A stretch of DNA of 48,807 bases from an uncultured Alphaproteobacteria bacterium (lineage in GTDB: Bacteria; Pseudomonadota; Alphaproteobacteria; HIMB59), in NCBI GenBank assembly GCA_902527525.1, contig CABZOW010000005.1:1-48807 (forward strand), read 5' to 3'. Under the pieces are notes generated by a model. It made no database searches. It was not told the DNA's origin and worked only from the letters and a program-made list of their open reading frames with translations. The position numbers and the translations under genes are program-made. Shown piece after piece: positions 25,762 to 34,521 of the stretch (position 1 is its first letter; every line of letters starts with the position of its first letter).

Positions 25762-27200
25762 CTTTTTTAAATAAATTAAATTCTCAAGAAAAAAGAGTGA
25801 GTATTTATCTGCTAACTGGTGCTCTTTTTTTCTTAATATTTGATTACTCTATAGCTTCATTCTTTGATAGCTTAAATTATCAAACAAAGTTACTTTTTGG
25901 AACTCTAACTCATTTTGGTGACTCTTTATATTTTTTCATACCTACTATATTAATGTGGGCACTATTAAAAATAATAAAAAGTAAAAATCAAATAGCTAAT
26001 ACTATTAGTGAGATATGTTTATTTATTTTTTTAAATATTTTATTTAGTGGCATAGTTACACAAATATTAAAACATATAATTGGAAGACCCAGACCAGTCT
26101 TGTTTAATGGTTTTGAACAAAAATCTTTAAGTATTATTAACTTTGACTCTAAGTGGCATTCATTTCCATCAGGTCATGCGGCAACTATATTTGCATTTAT
26201 TTTTTGTATGATAATCCTGTTTCCAAAAATTAAAAACATTCTTATAACAATTGCAATTATAATTGCTTCTACAAGAGTTATTGTTGGCGCTCACTTTATA
26301 AGTGACATTTTTGGAGGAGCACTAGTTGCATACCTTTCCTCAATATTTGTTTCAAAAAAGTTAGCAACAAAAAAAATATTATTTACAGCAGAAAATGAAA
26401 CACTTATCCCAAATTCAAATGTAAATATAATTTCGAGTTATATTGCCAATGTTTATAAAAGTATTTTTTTTCTCTATTTGAATTTTAATTTTTACTTTAA
26501 AACCCTTACAATAACCTTATTGCTTTCTATAGTCTTCTTCTTATTCCCTTCTTTGGATATAACGTTTAGTGGTTTATTCTTTGGACAGGATAGTAAATTT
26601 ATTGCCACCGAGTCTGATTGGTTTATTTACCTTATTCGCAAAATGTTGCTTCCACTTATGGCATTACTAGTTTTCTTTGTTCCTATAGCAGCAGTCATTA
26701 AACAAATTTATTTCAAAGAAAAAATTTTAAATATTCCTGTTAGGGAATGGGCCTACCTATTTTCTTGTCTTACTATTGGAACGGGTATTGTCGTTAATTC
26801 TATTTTTAAAAATCTATGGGGGCGAGCGAGACCGAATGACACAATCCAATTTGGTGGCCAAGAGCCATTTACTATACCATGGCTAAATGTTGATTATTGT
26901 AACACTAATTGTAGTTTTGTTTCTGGAGACGTATCTTTCTTTACACTATCATTGGCTTTATTAATTATTTTTAATAAGACCTCATGGAATACTCTTGCAT
27001 ATGCCTCAATTCTTTTAATTTCATTATTAAGAATTATGGAAGGAGATCATTTTTTAAGTGATACTGTCATGAGCTTCATTATTACATACGTAATTATTAT
27101 AGGGTTAAGAGACATTTTTAAAAATTTTCCAGAGGATCTGAATTTAAATAAAATTAAAAAGTTTACTTTACAGCCTAAAAATAAATCAAATTCTGATTAA
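25758..27200 (+). CDS. Double PAP2 (phosphatidic acid phosphatase type 2) membrane protein
   Basis: Two PAP2 membrane-phosphatase domains fused in tandem. Domain 1 (about 1-205) has the full active site: KHIIGRPRP (105-113), PSGH (137-140) and R173..H179..D183 in STRVIVGAHFISD. Domain 2 (about 245-460) has KNLWGRARP (351-359), then SGDVS (389-393) where SGHxS is standard, and R425..H431..D435. Domain 2 resembles the SGE/SGD-type PAP2 proteins, whose proton-donor His is replaced. PAP2 enzymes cleave phosphate from lipid pyrophosphates, phosphatidate or lipid A. Coupled to the GT-C-like gene upstream; about 12 membrane segments in all. Confidence 0.85.
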   Translation: MTFLNKLNSQEKRVSIYLLTGALFFLIFDYSIASFFDSLNYQTKLLFGTLTHFGDSLYFFIPTILMWALLKIIKSKNQIANTISEICLFIFLNILFSGIVTQILKHIIGRPRPVLFNGFEQKSLSIINFDSKWHSFPSGHAATIFAFIFCMIILFPKIKNILITIAIIIASTRVIVGAHFISDIFGGALVAYLSSIFVSKKLATKKILFTAENETLIPNSNVNIISSYIANVYKSIFFLYLNFNFYFKTLTITLLLSIVFFLFPSLDITFSGLFFGQDSKFIATESDWFIYLIRKMLLPLMALLVFFVPIAAVIKQIYFKEKILNIPVREWAYLFSCLTIGTGIVVNSIFKNLWGRARPNDTIQFGGQEPFTIPWLNVDYCNTNCSFVSGDVSFFTLSLALLIIFNKTSWNTLAYASILLISLLRIMEGDHFLSDTVMSFIITYVIIIGLRDIFKNFPEDLNLNKIKKFTLQPKNKSNSD

Positions 27201-27236
27201 ATTTCAAATTTTAAATAACTTATGTTATCATCATAT

Positions 27237-28100
27237 ATGAGACGTTTTTTTAGTCTTTTTATTTTTACTTTATTATTTCCGTTTTTATTAAATGCTGAAA
27301 ATTTAATTCCTGAAAAATTCCATGGAACCTGGAGTAATGATTGTTCAAAAGAACAGGATGTTTTCATTATAAGTGAGAGTGGTTATTTCAATCTTTATGA
27401 AAGTCAGGATGAAATAGATGAGTATACGTATTTCTATCTTCAGTTTTCTGATTCAAAGACATATAAAGATTGGATTTATCTGGATGGAGAAATATTTGAA
27501 TTTAAAAATGTTTTTATGAAACTGAATGACAATATTTTAGAGGTTGTGTTTGAAGAATTAGACAACCTTGAGGGATCTTATGATTTTTTAAATAATACAA
27601 ATAACACTTTTACATATGCTAAATGCGATAACACACCTGCTAGTTTAACTCTATTGTTTGGAGAGGTTTTATCATATATGAATTCAAAGGCATCTTTATC
27701 TTGCTCAAATTTCTCCGAGAATAAGGGAGAGTGCTTTGAAGATGTTTTTAGTTTTTTAGATGTCTCTGGAAACAAAGCACTTTCAAATGCTGAGATTAAT
27801 AGGGCTTCTAAACTTTTAGTTTTTTTTAGTTCAATAAATAGTCAAGAAATTGATGATGCAGGAATTTTTGGAATAATTTCTAGTTACGCTATCACCCCTT
27901 TGCTCACTAAAGTTATTTTAAATAATTTTGATTTTGATAATAGTGCAGATCTCACATTAGAGGAAATACTTCAAGATAGAGAGAGTTTATTTGATTTAGA
28001 TTTTGATGAAAATGATCAAATAGAAATTGATAATCAAAAAATTAACGAGCAAATTAGAGACTTCATTAATAAGCTTCAAGGTTTAGGAAATTTTTTATAA
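27237..28100 (+). CDS. Secreted EF-hand calcium-binding protein
   Basis: A signal peptide is clear from MRRFFSLFIFTLLFPFLLNAEN if the ATG at 27237 is used, which is preferred over 27222; predicted cleavage follows LNA. Residues 20-130 are an unassigned beta-rich, aromatic domain (HGTWSNDCS ... TYAKC). The C-terminal half has EF-hand loops: DVSGNKALSNAE, DFDNSADLTLEE (canonical) and DFDENDQIEIDN (last position N instead of E). It follows the PAP2 gene by 36 bases. A periplasmic or surface Ca-binding role is inferred; the precise function is unknown. Confidence 0.65.
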   Translation: MRRFFSLFIFTLLFPFLLNAENLIPEKFHGTWSNDCSKEQDVFIISESGYFNLYESQDEIDEYTYFYLQFSDSKTYKDWIYLDGEIFEFKNVFMKLNDNILEVVFEELDNLEGSYDFLNNTNNTFTYAKCDNTPASLTLLFGEVLSYMNSKASLSCSNFSENKGECFEDVFSFLDVSGNKALSNAEINRASKLLVFFSSINSQEIDDAGIFGIISSYAITPLLTKVILNNFDFDNSADLTLEEILQDRESLFDLDFDENDQIEIDNQKINEQIRDFINKLQGLGNFL

Positions 28101-28107
28101 GTTGAAT

Positions 28108-28182
28108 TGGCGGTTCCGCAAGGATTCGAACCCTGACTAAATGATCCGAAGTCATTTGTGCTATCCGTTACACTACGGAACC
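28108..28182 (-). tRNA. tRNA-Arg (anticodon UCG)
   Basis: 75 bases including encoded CCA. The acceptor is GGTTCCG/CGGAACC, the D arm GTG..CAC-type, the anticodon stem AATGA/TCATT with loop CTTCGGA (anticodon TCG, reading CGN codons), and the T arm CAGGG-TTCGAAT-CCTTG with one G-U pair. The discriminator is G. Transcribed against the EF-hand gene, which ends 7 bases away. Confidence 0.93.
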
Positions 28183-28274
28183 AAATGTCCAATTATCTAC
28201 TAATCTAGCATCTTTCTATCATAAAAAAATAATTTGTGGGACAAATATGGGACACTAAAGATATAATTTTATCA

Positions 28275-28529
28275 ATGAAAACCCTGTTAGCCCTATTTTT
28301 ATTAATCCCCTTTTTTAGTTTTAGTAATGAAAACTTTATTACAAAAATTGAAGTCGATGATTTTTGGAAACAATTAAAGGAAATTAGGGAAGCAAAGTAT
28401 GGCATTGATGAAGTATGGGAAAAAAATATTAATTATTGTAGTGATTGGTCAGAGAGAGTCGCATTATCAAAAGATGAGGGATTTATTATGTCGAATTTAG
28501 TAGCGTTAATATATGCATGGAAACTCTGA
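28275..28529 (+). CDS. Small secreted protein, unknown
   Basis: 84 residues from ATG 28275, which opens a clean signal peptide (MKTLLALFLLIPFFSFSNEN); the track start 39 bases upstream would bury it and is rejected. The mature part is about 65 residues, acidic and aromatic, with one Cys (NINYCSDWSERVAL). I do not recognise the family. The 90-base gap upstream holds the direct repeat GGGACAAATATGGGACA. Confidence 0.6.
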   Translation: MKTLLALFLLIPFFSFSNENFITKIEVDDFWKQLKEIREAKYGIDEVWEKNINYCSDWSERVALSKDEGFIMSNLVALIYAWKL

Positions 28530-28597
28530 GTAAAATGGACGAGATGATTAATATAGAAAATAATTAAGTTTTTTTATTATTAGCCATGGTTTGATTA

Positions 28598-29347
28598 TTA
28601 ATAGGTAGAGCTATATTCTGATTTTGAAAAGAAAGTATCTCCATCAATGGTTAATAATTTTTGATAATGTAAACCATCTAAGAAACTTAGAACATCTTTT
28701 AAGTTTTTATCCCATATTTCTATTTGTATGAAACAATTATTATTGCTTAAAGTCGCTTCCAAACCTTTAAGAACATCATACTCATAACCTTCTACATCAA
28801 TTTTTATTGTTATATCTTTATTTACTAATTTTATAGAATCGTCTCCTTTTATAATTAAAACATCTTCTCCAGTTTTATTATTTTTGGAAATAGAAAACCC
28901 TGATGTTTGTATCAATTCACCTTTACTAGCAGATATACCTTTTAATTTTTGTTGTTTTTCTCCTAATCCATAATTAAAAGTTCTTATTTTTCTCTCAAGT
29001 TTATTTTGCTTTATATTCTTTAATAATTTTTGATAATTTCGAAAATTAGGTTCGAACGAATAGACTTGTTTAAAATACTCTGATGTCAAAATTGAATAGA
29101 AACCAATATGTGCTCCTATATCAATCAATATATTAGATTTTTTACTATTATTTAATAGAAATGACATTCTATCTTTTTCATAGGATTTCAAAAAAAATGT
29201 TTTTCTCTCAATGCTTTCTCTTATGTCAATTTCAAAAATAAAATTATTTATATTTAAATTAATTACATTTTTTCCCATAATCATAAGTATTCTTCTAATT
29301 ACACTTGGGTATAAGCGTTTTAGAATTGGTATTTTTAATATGTTCAC
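28598..29347 (-). CDS. FkbM-family methyltransferase (second copy)
   Basis: 249 residues with motif I ILIDIGAHIGFYSILTSEYF, motif II VYSFEPNFRNYQKL, and the FkbM signature IKIDVEGYEYDVLKGLEATL. The N-terminal 50 residues (RRILMIMGKNVINLNINNF) are basic. Likely an O-methyltransferase for a surface glycan (family knowledge plus envelope context). Divergent from the FkbM gene near 5.3 kb in sequence, so not a recent duplicate. The 213-base gap upstream to 29561 shows no clear feature. Confidence 0.85.
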   Translation of the reverse strand: MNILKIPILKRLYPSVIRRILMIMGKNVINLNINNFIFEIDIRESIERKTFFLKSYEKDRMSFLLNNSKKSNILIDIGAHIGFYSILTSEYFKQVYSFEPNFRNYQKLLKNIKQNKLERKIRTFNYGLGEKQQKLKGISASKGELIQTSGFSISKNNKTGEDVLIIKGDDSIKLVNKDITIKIDVEGYEYDVLKGLEATLSNNNCFIQIEIWDKNLKDVLSFLDGLHYQKLLTIDGDTFFSKSEYSSTY

Positions 29348-29560
29348 TTAAAATATTCCTAGAAAGCTAACTATCACTTATCTATATCTATTAAACAATT
29401 AATTATTTTATATTTTACGAAGAACGTGCTAAACACACCATATTTTGGGGTTTTAAATGAATACTTTTACTATAGATCATATATAAAAAAAGTTTATTTA
29501 AAATTTCAAAGACAGATAATTATCGATTTTATTAATTTTTAATTCCTTTAAAATATAATA

Positions 29561-29800
29561 ATGACTACTTTATCTAGTTCTATTTTTTATATTTTAACAG
29601 GATGGACCTGTGCAATAAATATATATAAATTCTTCTATCAAAAAAAATTAAAGGGTTTTTCTAATATTAAAGATCAGCAGAATGATGGTCAATTGAATGA
29701 AATGAAGTCTCATTTCAAAAAAGCAGATAAATTGGGTAAAATTTTTCTCACACTATGGTGTTTTTCTGCAGTCTGGTTTTTCTATAATTTAAATGCATAG
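29561..29800 (+). CDS. Small two-segment membrane protein, unknown
   Basis: 79 residues. A hydrophobic segment at about 5-25 (SSIFYILTGWTCAINIYKFF) and another near the C-terminus (IFLTLWCFSAVWFF) flank a polar, charged loop of about 35 residues. No family recognised. It is followed 12 bases later by a DUF4177-like gene, so the two probably form an operon. Confidence 0.5.
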   Translation: MTTLSSSIFYILTGWTCAINIYKFFYQKKLKGFSNIKDQQNDGQLNEMKSHFKKADKLGKIFLTLWCFSAVWFFYNLNA

Positions 29801-29812
29801 GATTACAAAGAA

Positions 29813-30028
29813 ATGATTAACCGAGTATTTGATAAAAAAAAACATTTAAAGTGGGAGTATAGAATTTACACGCAATACTTAGATGATGAGGAATTAGAGT
29901 CAGAAAACGATTGGCTCAATAAAGGTGGAAAAGAAGGTTGGGAGTTAGTGAATGTTATCAAGGATAAATCAGACGTCTCGTCAAAACATAAAATGATTTA
30001 CTATTTTAAAAGAGAGAAAATATCCTGA
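29813..30028 (+). CDS. DUF4177-like small protein
   Basis: 71 residues: KWEYRIYTQYL, then WLNKGGKEGWELVNVI, then MIYYFKREK. This order (WEY strand, LNxxGxEGWELV, YYxKR) is the DUF4177 pattern. Biochemical role unknown. It lies between two small membrane ORFs and just upstream of the ybgC-aacS-thiolase unit. Confidence 0.65.
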   Translation: MINRVFDKKKHLKWEYRIYTQYLDDEELESENDWLNKGGKEGWELVNVIKDKSDVSSKHKMIYYFKREKIS

Positions 30029-30055
30029 GAATTTCCTATAGGTTTATTTAATCAA

Positions 30056-30136
30056 ATGAATGAATATAGATATCTAATCTTTGGAATAGTTATAATTATA
30101 ATCACTTATATATTGTATTTGAGTATTACAACTTAA
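30056..30136 (+). CDS. 26-residue single-span membrane microprotein
   Basis: MNEYRYLIFGIVIIIITYIL... is a charged start and a single hydrophobic helix, 26 residues. Its stop overlaps the ybgC start by one base (TAATG), as expected for a coupled gene. No clear Shine-Dalgarno sequence. Not recognised. In AT-rich DNA an Ile-rich ORF of this size can arise by chance, hence the low confidence. Confidence 0.35.
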   Translation: MNEYRYLIFGIVIIIITYILYLSITT

Positions 30137-30534
30137 TGTTCCAATACACTTTTAAAATATATTATGAAGACACTGACTCTGGTGGAGTAGTTTATTATGC
30201 AAATTATTTGAAATTTATTGAAAGAGCCCGTACTGAAATGATTAATGAATTAGGTTTCACACTCACCACATTACTTAATGACTATGATCGACTTTTTTTA
30301 GTAAAAAAAATTGAATGTGATTATATTGAATCCTGTAAACTTGAGGACTCATTAAATGTACAAAGTAAAGTTTTGGTTCTTAAAAACGCTTCAATTGTAA
30401 TTGAGCAAAATCTCTTAAAACAAAATAAAATTATTTTTAGATCAAAAATTTTGATGGTTTGTGTTAATTCCCAAGGAATACCTAGTAAGATACCTAGCGA
30501 ACTTCATAGCTTAATGAAAAATGTAAATGGATAA
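30136..30534 (+). CDS. ybgC: Acyl-CoA thioesterase, YbgC/4-hydroxybenzoyl-CoA thioesterase family
   Basis: Hot-dog-fold thioesterase of 132 residues. The active-site block is YYEDTDSGGVVYYANYLKFIERARTEMI, with catalytic Asp in YEDTD. It usually sits in tol-pal clusters, but here it overlaps an acetoacetyl-CoA synthetase gene by 8 bases, hinting at a role in short-chain acyl-CoA turnover (inference). Confidence 0.9.
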   Translation: MFQYTFKIYYEDTDSGGVVYYANYLKFIERARTEMINELGFTLTTLLNDYDRLFLVKKIECDYIESCKLEDSLNVQSKVLVLKNASIVIEQNLLKQNKIIFRSKILMVCVNSQGIPSKIPSELHSLMKNVNG

Positions 30535-32446
30535 ATTATTTGAGCCAACTAATAAATTTATTAAATCAACAAATCTTTATAAATTTCAAACTTTCTTAGA
30601 GAAAAAAATTTCTAAAAAATTTTTAAGTTATAATAAACTATGGCAGTGGAGCAACGAGAACCCAGAAAATTTTTGGTTGTCTCTAGTTGAATATTTTAAT
30701 ATAGACCTAAAAAAAAAAAGATTTTTCAAACCCTTTAAGAAAAGAAATTATTTTTGGACTTCCACTTTTTTTAATAATAGTAATCTTAACTACTATGATT
30801 TAATTTCTAAAAATAATTCTTCAGATATAGCTATCGAATTTATTGGAGAAAATAAATTCAAAGAAATAATTACCTATGGCGATTTAAATGAAAGAGTAAA
30901 TACCTTAAGTAATTTCTTTCAAAGCCTAGGTATTAAAAAAGGTGATGTAGTAGTTGGATATCTTCCAAATATACCCGACACTGTAATTAGTTTCTTGTCA
31001 TCCGCTAAAATAGGTGCAGTTTGGTCTTCTTGTTCAGCTGATTTTGGAACACAAGCCGTGATCGATAGGTTTTCGCAATTAAAACCTAAACTACTAATTA
31101 TCGCTGATCATTATTTTTACAATGGCAAAAAATTTCATTATTCAAAAAACCTAAGATTATTAAAACAAAAATTAAATAATCCAAGAATTTTAAAAACTAG
31201 TTATCCCTCTAAAAAGAATACCTCTCAATTTAAAAAAATCATCGCTCAAAAAAAATATAGAAAAATTAATCAACATGTTTTATTAGATTTCAACCACCCT
31301 CTTTATGTTTTATTTTCTAGCGGAACTACGGGGCTTCCCAAATGTATTACACACGGTCACGGTGGCTCACTACTTCAGCATTTAAAAGAATTAGCACTAC
31401 ATACCAACGTTAAATCAAAAGATAAGATGCTTTTTTTAACAACATGTGGTTGGATGATGTGGAACTGGACTGTTTCAAACTTATTATTAGGATCTACAGT
31501 TGTTCTTTATGATGGATCTCCATTCTACCCAAATACTAATCGAGTTATTAGTATGACAAAAGATACTAAATCAACAATGTTAGGTGCTGGTGCAAAGATT
31601 TATGAAACTATCCAGAACAAATACAAACCTAATAAAAAAAACGTTTTGAAAAAAATTAGCTGTTTTATATCTACTGGCTCTCCTCTAAGTCCAGATACTT
31701 TTAAATTTATAAATAAAAATTTAAATTCTCAATCATTCATACACTCAGTGAGTGGTGGTACTGACATTGTCTCATGTTTTATGTTAGGTATACCAACTCT
31801 ACCTGTATATTCCGGTGAAATTCAAGGACCAGGTCTTGGTATGAACATTGATGTTTATAATGAAAAGGGCAAACCTACAAAAAAAACTGGTGAGTTAGTT
31901 TGTAAGACCCCCTTTCCATCTAAGCCTATTTACTTTTGGAATGATAAACTTAATAGAAAATATAAATCTGCTTATTTCGAAAAATTTCCAAATATATGGG
32001 CCCACGGAGATTATGTAAAAAAAACAAATAATGGAGGTTATGTAATATTTGGAAGGTCAGATGCTACTTTAAACCCAGGAGGTGTAAGAATAGGGACGGG
32101 AGAAATCTATAATAGTTTGCAAAAATTTCATTGGATTGAGGATTGTTTGGCGACAGGATATATGACTGAAAATGATGAAAAAATTGTTCTTTTTTTGAAA
32201 TTATATAACTCAAAAATCAATATTGATTTTAGATCGGTATTAAAAAAACACCTCAAGGCATCTCTTAGTCCAAGGCATGTTCCATGGAAGGTATTTGTTG
32301 TGAAAGACATTCCGAGAACAAAAAGTGGAAAAAACTCTGAAATACTTGTCAAAAAAATCATCAATAATGATAAAGTTCAAAATCTAGGATCATTGGCAAA
32401 TCCTGAGTCAGTAAATGAGTATAGGATGATAAATATTAATGAATGA
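30527..32446 (+). CDS. aacS: Acetoacetyl-CoA synthetase
   Basis: An ATP-dependent ligase making acetoacetyl-CoA from acetoacetate. ANL-superfamily motifs are LFSSGTTGLPKCITHGHGGSLLQH (P-loop), TTCGWMMWNW, SVSGGTDIVSCF, WAHGDYV (A7), GRSDATLNPGGVRIGTGEIY (A8) and the A10 lysine in PRTKSGKNSEI. The N-terminal WSNENPENFWLSLVEYF and 639 residues separate AacS from acetyl-CoA synthetase. It overlaps ybgC and the thiolase by 8 bases each. With the thiolase it turns acetoacetate into two acetyl-CoA. Confidence 0.93.
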   Translation: MDKLFEPTNKFIKSTNLYKFQTFLEKKISKKFLSYNKLWQWSNENPENFWLSLVEYFNIDLKKKRFFKPFKKRNYFWTSTFFNNSNLNYYDLISKNNSSDIAIEFIGENKFKEIITYGDLNERVNTLSNFFQSLGIKKGDVVVGYLPNIPDTVISFLSSAKIGAVWSSCSADFGTQAVIDRFSQLKPKLLIIADHYFYNGKKFHYSKNLRLLKQKLNNPRILKTSYPSKKNTSQFKKIIAQKKYRKINQHVLLDFNHPLYVLFSSGTTGLPKCITHGHGGSLLQHLKELALHTNVKSKDKMLFLTTCGWMMWNWTVSNLLLGSTVVLYDGSPFYPNTNRVISMTKDTKSTMLGAGAKIYETIQNKYKPNKKNVLKKISCFISTGSPLSPDTFKFINKNLNSQSFIHSVSGGTDIVSCFMLGIPTLPVYSGEIQGPGLGMNIDVYNEKGKPTKKTGELVCKTPFPSKPIYFWNDKLNRKYKSAYFEKFPNIWAHGDYVKKTNNGGYVIFGRSDATLNPGGVRIGTGEIYNSLQKFHWIEDCLATGYMTENDEKIVLFLKLYNSKINIDFRSVLKKHLKASLSPRHVPWKVFVVKDIPRTKSGKNSEILVKKIINNDKVQNLGSLANPESVNEYRMININE

Positions 32447-33587
32447 TGTTTTTATAATTGATGCAGTCAGAACACCCATAGGAGCATATCTTGGAAACTA
32501 CAAAAAAACTGAGTCAGTAGATTTAGGAGTTTCTTGTCTTAAGGATTTATTTGAAAGAAATAAAAAAATTAATACTAAAGAAATAGAAGGGCTAATCTTG
32601 GGACAGGTCCTAACAAGCGGTCTGGGTATGAATACAGCAAGGCAAGTTGCTTTAAATTCTGGGATGCAACAGACATCTTTTGCTTATGTTGTAAATCAAG
32701 TTTGTGGCAGTGGCATGAGAGCTACCATGGACGGATCATCTAAAATTTATTCAGGTGAGTCTGATATATTAATTGTAGGTGGTCAGGAGAGTATGTCTAG
32801 AGCACGTCATACTTATTTAAGTAGGACAGGTGAAAAAAAATTAGGGAATAATGTTTTTATTGACACCCTAGTGAATGATGGATTGACAGACGCATTTTCA
32901 AAAGAGCATATGGGCACAACTGCAGAAAATGTTTCAAGAAGATATACTGTTACTAGACAAGACCAAGATCAATTTGCTTTTCAGTCATACCTTAAAACAT
33001 ATAAGGCTATTAAAAATAATTACTTTAAAAACGAATTGATGAAATCACCTTATAAAGACGAGGTTCGCAAAGACACTACCCTTGTAAAACTGGGTAAACT
33101 TAAAGCTGTCTTTAAAAAATCTGGAACAGTTACAGCCGGAAATGCCTCTTCACTAAATGATGGAGCTAGCTTTATAGCCTTAGCATCTGAGAATTATATA
33201 AATTTTAATAAAATTAAACCTATAGCAAAAATTTTATCTTGGGCTTCATCAGCCGGTAACCCTGATTATATGGGAGTCACTCCTATTACGGCCATACAGA
33301 AATTAATGAAGAAAATGGGTGTTAATATTGGTTACTTTGATCTCGTTGAGATTAATGAGGCATTTGCTGCAACCTCAGTTGCAGTTCAAAGATCATTAAA
33401 AATAGATCCAAATAAACTTAATATCTCTGGGGGAGCTATTGCCCTAGGTCACCCAATTGGTTGTTCCGGTGCGAGAATAGTTACAACCTTGGCTCATCAA
33501 TTAAGACGAACAAAACAAAAAATTGGAGTCGCGAGTATGTGTATTGGCGGTGGACAAGGTCTAGCAATTGCTATTGAAAAAATTTAA
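32439..33587 (+). CDS. atoB: Acetyl-CoA C-acetyltransferase (thiolase)
   Basis: Cleaves or forms acetoacetyl-CoA. Nucleophilic Cys in VVNQVCGSGMRA (about 89), NEAFAATSVAVQ, active-site His in GGAIALGHPIGCSGARI, and second Cys in MCIGGGQGLAI. The 382 residues are close to the biosynthetic (PhaA/AtoB) type. No phaB or phaC nearby, so a degradative role with AacS is more likely than PHB synthesis here. Confidence 0.93.
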   Translation: MNDVFIIDAVRTPIGAYLGNYKKTESVDLGVSCLKDLFERNKKINTKEIEGLILGQVLTSGLGMNTARQVALNSGMQQTSFAYVVNQVCGSGMRATMDGSSKIYSGESDILIVGGQESMSRARHTYLSRTGEKKLGNNVFIDTLVNDGLTDAFSKEHMGTTAENVSRRYTVTRQDQDQFAFQSYLKTYKAIKNNYFKNELMKSPYKDEVRKDTTLVKLGKLKAVFKKSGTVTAGNASSLNDGASFIALASENYINFNKIKPIAKILSWASSAGNPDYMGVTPITAIQKLMKKMGVNIGYFDLVEINEAFAATSVAVQRSLKIDPNKLNISGGAIALGHPIGCSGARIVTTLAHQLRRTKQKIGVASMCIGGGQGLAIAIEKI

Positions 33588-33599
33588 AACTTATTTCTT

Positions 33600-34490
33600 G
33601 TGAGTACATCATTAAAAGCAGCAATATTTTTGTGCTTCGCATCACTCTTTTGGTCTGGAAACTTTGTAATAGGGAGGTTCTCTTCACTTGAAAATATTGT
33701 CTCACCTCTATCTCTAGCATTTTATCGTTGGGTTATTGCTTTTCTAATTCTAACTCCTTTTTGTCTTCAAAAAGCTGTTAAAGAATTACCTCTCTTAAAA
33801 AAACAACCTGGAATGATTTTTTTAATTATTTTAACAGGTCCTACTCTTTTTAATACACTAGTATACTTAGGACTAACAGCGACCACTGTAATAAATTCTC
33901 TTCTTATAATCTCTACCACTCCAATGCTTATAATTTTATTTAATAAATTACTTTATAAAGCTCAAACAAATATTTTTCAGATGATAGGTATTTTCATTTC
34001 TTTAATTGGAGTTTGCTATGTTATTGCAAAAGGTAGCTTTCAAAATATTTTTGACTCCGAATTCTATTTTGGAGATATATTTATATTATTAGCTGTAACA
34101 TCATGGGCGCTCTATTCGATATTTCTAAAAAAAAATGAGACAGGAGTATCTGGCTTTAGTTTTTTGTATTTATCGTTCGTTTTTACAGTGATACTTTTGT
34201 TTCCCGTCTACTTATACGATATCTTTATTCAAGATAACTTTATAAATATTGATCAAAAAACATTATTAGTGATTGGGTACACGGGTATTTTTCCAAGCAT
34301 TATTTCATATATGTGTTGGAATACTGGTGTCGCACTGATTGGTCCAAATAAATCAGGTCCCTTTTTACATTTAATGCCAATATTTGGCGGTATTCTTGCA
34401 TTTTTAGCCTTTCGCGAAACTTTAGAAATCTATCATTACGCTGGTATTTTATCGGTCATTATTGGTATAATAATTACAAACAAAAAATAA
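33600..34490 (+). CDS. EamA/DMT-family permease
   Basis: 296 residues with ten hydrophobic segments in two EamA repeats (FASLFWSGNFVIGRF near the N-terminus; LLAVTSWALYSIFLKK at the start of the second half; GILAFLAFRETLEIYHYAGILSVI at the end). GTG start, 12 bases after the thiolase. The drug/metabolite transporter superfamily exports or takes up small metabolites; substrate not predictable. Probably the last gene of the ybgC-aacS-thiolase run. Confidence 0.88.
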   Translation: MSTSLKAAIFLCFASLFWSGNFVIGRFSSLENIVSPLSLAFYRWVIAFLILTPFCLQKAVKELPLLKKQPGMIFLIILTGPTLFNTLVYLGLTATTVINSLLIISTTPMLIILFNKLLYKAQTNIFQMIGIFISLIGVCYVIAKGSFQNIFDSEFYFGDIFILLAVTSWALYSIFLKKNETGVSGFSFLYLSFVFTVILLFPVYLYDIFIQDNFINIDQKTLLVIGYTGIFPSIISYMCWNTGVALIGPNKSGPFLHLMPIFGGILAFLAFRETLEIYHYAGILSVIIGIIITNKK

Positions 34491-34521
34491 TTATTATTTT
34501 TATCTAGGAGGAATAATTAGA

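Noticed and set aside
29348-29560. Short ORFs in the 213-base gap before 29561
   Set aside because: Only a 9-codon frame and AT-rich sequence; no hairpin or promoter that stands out.
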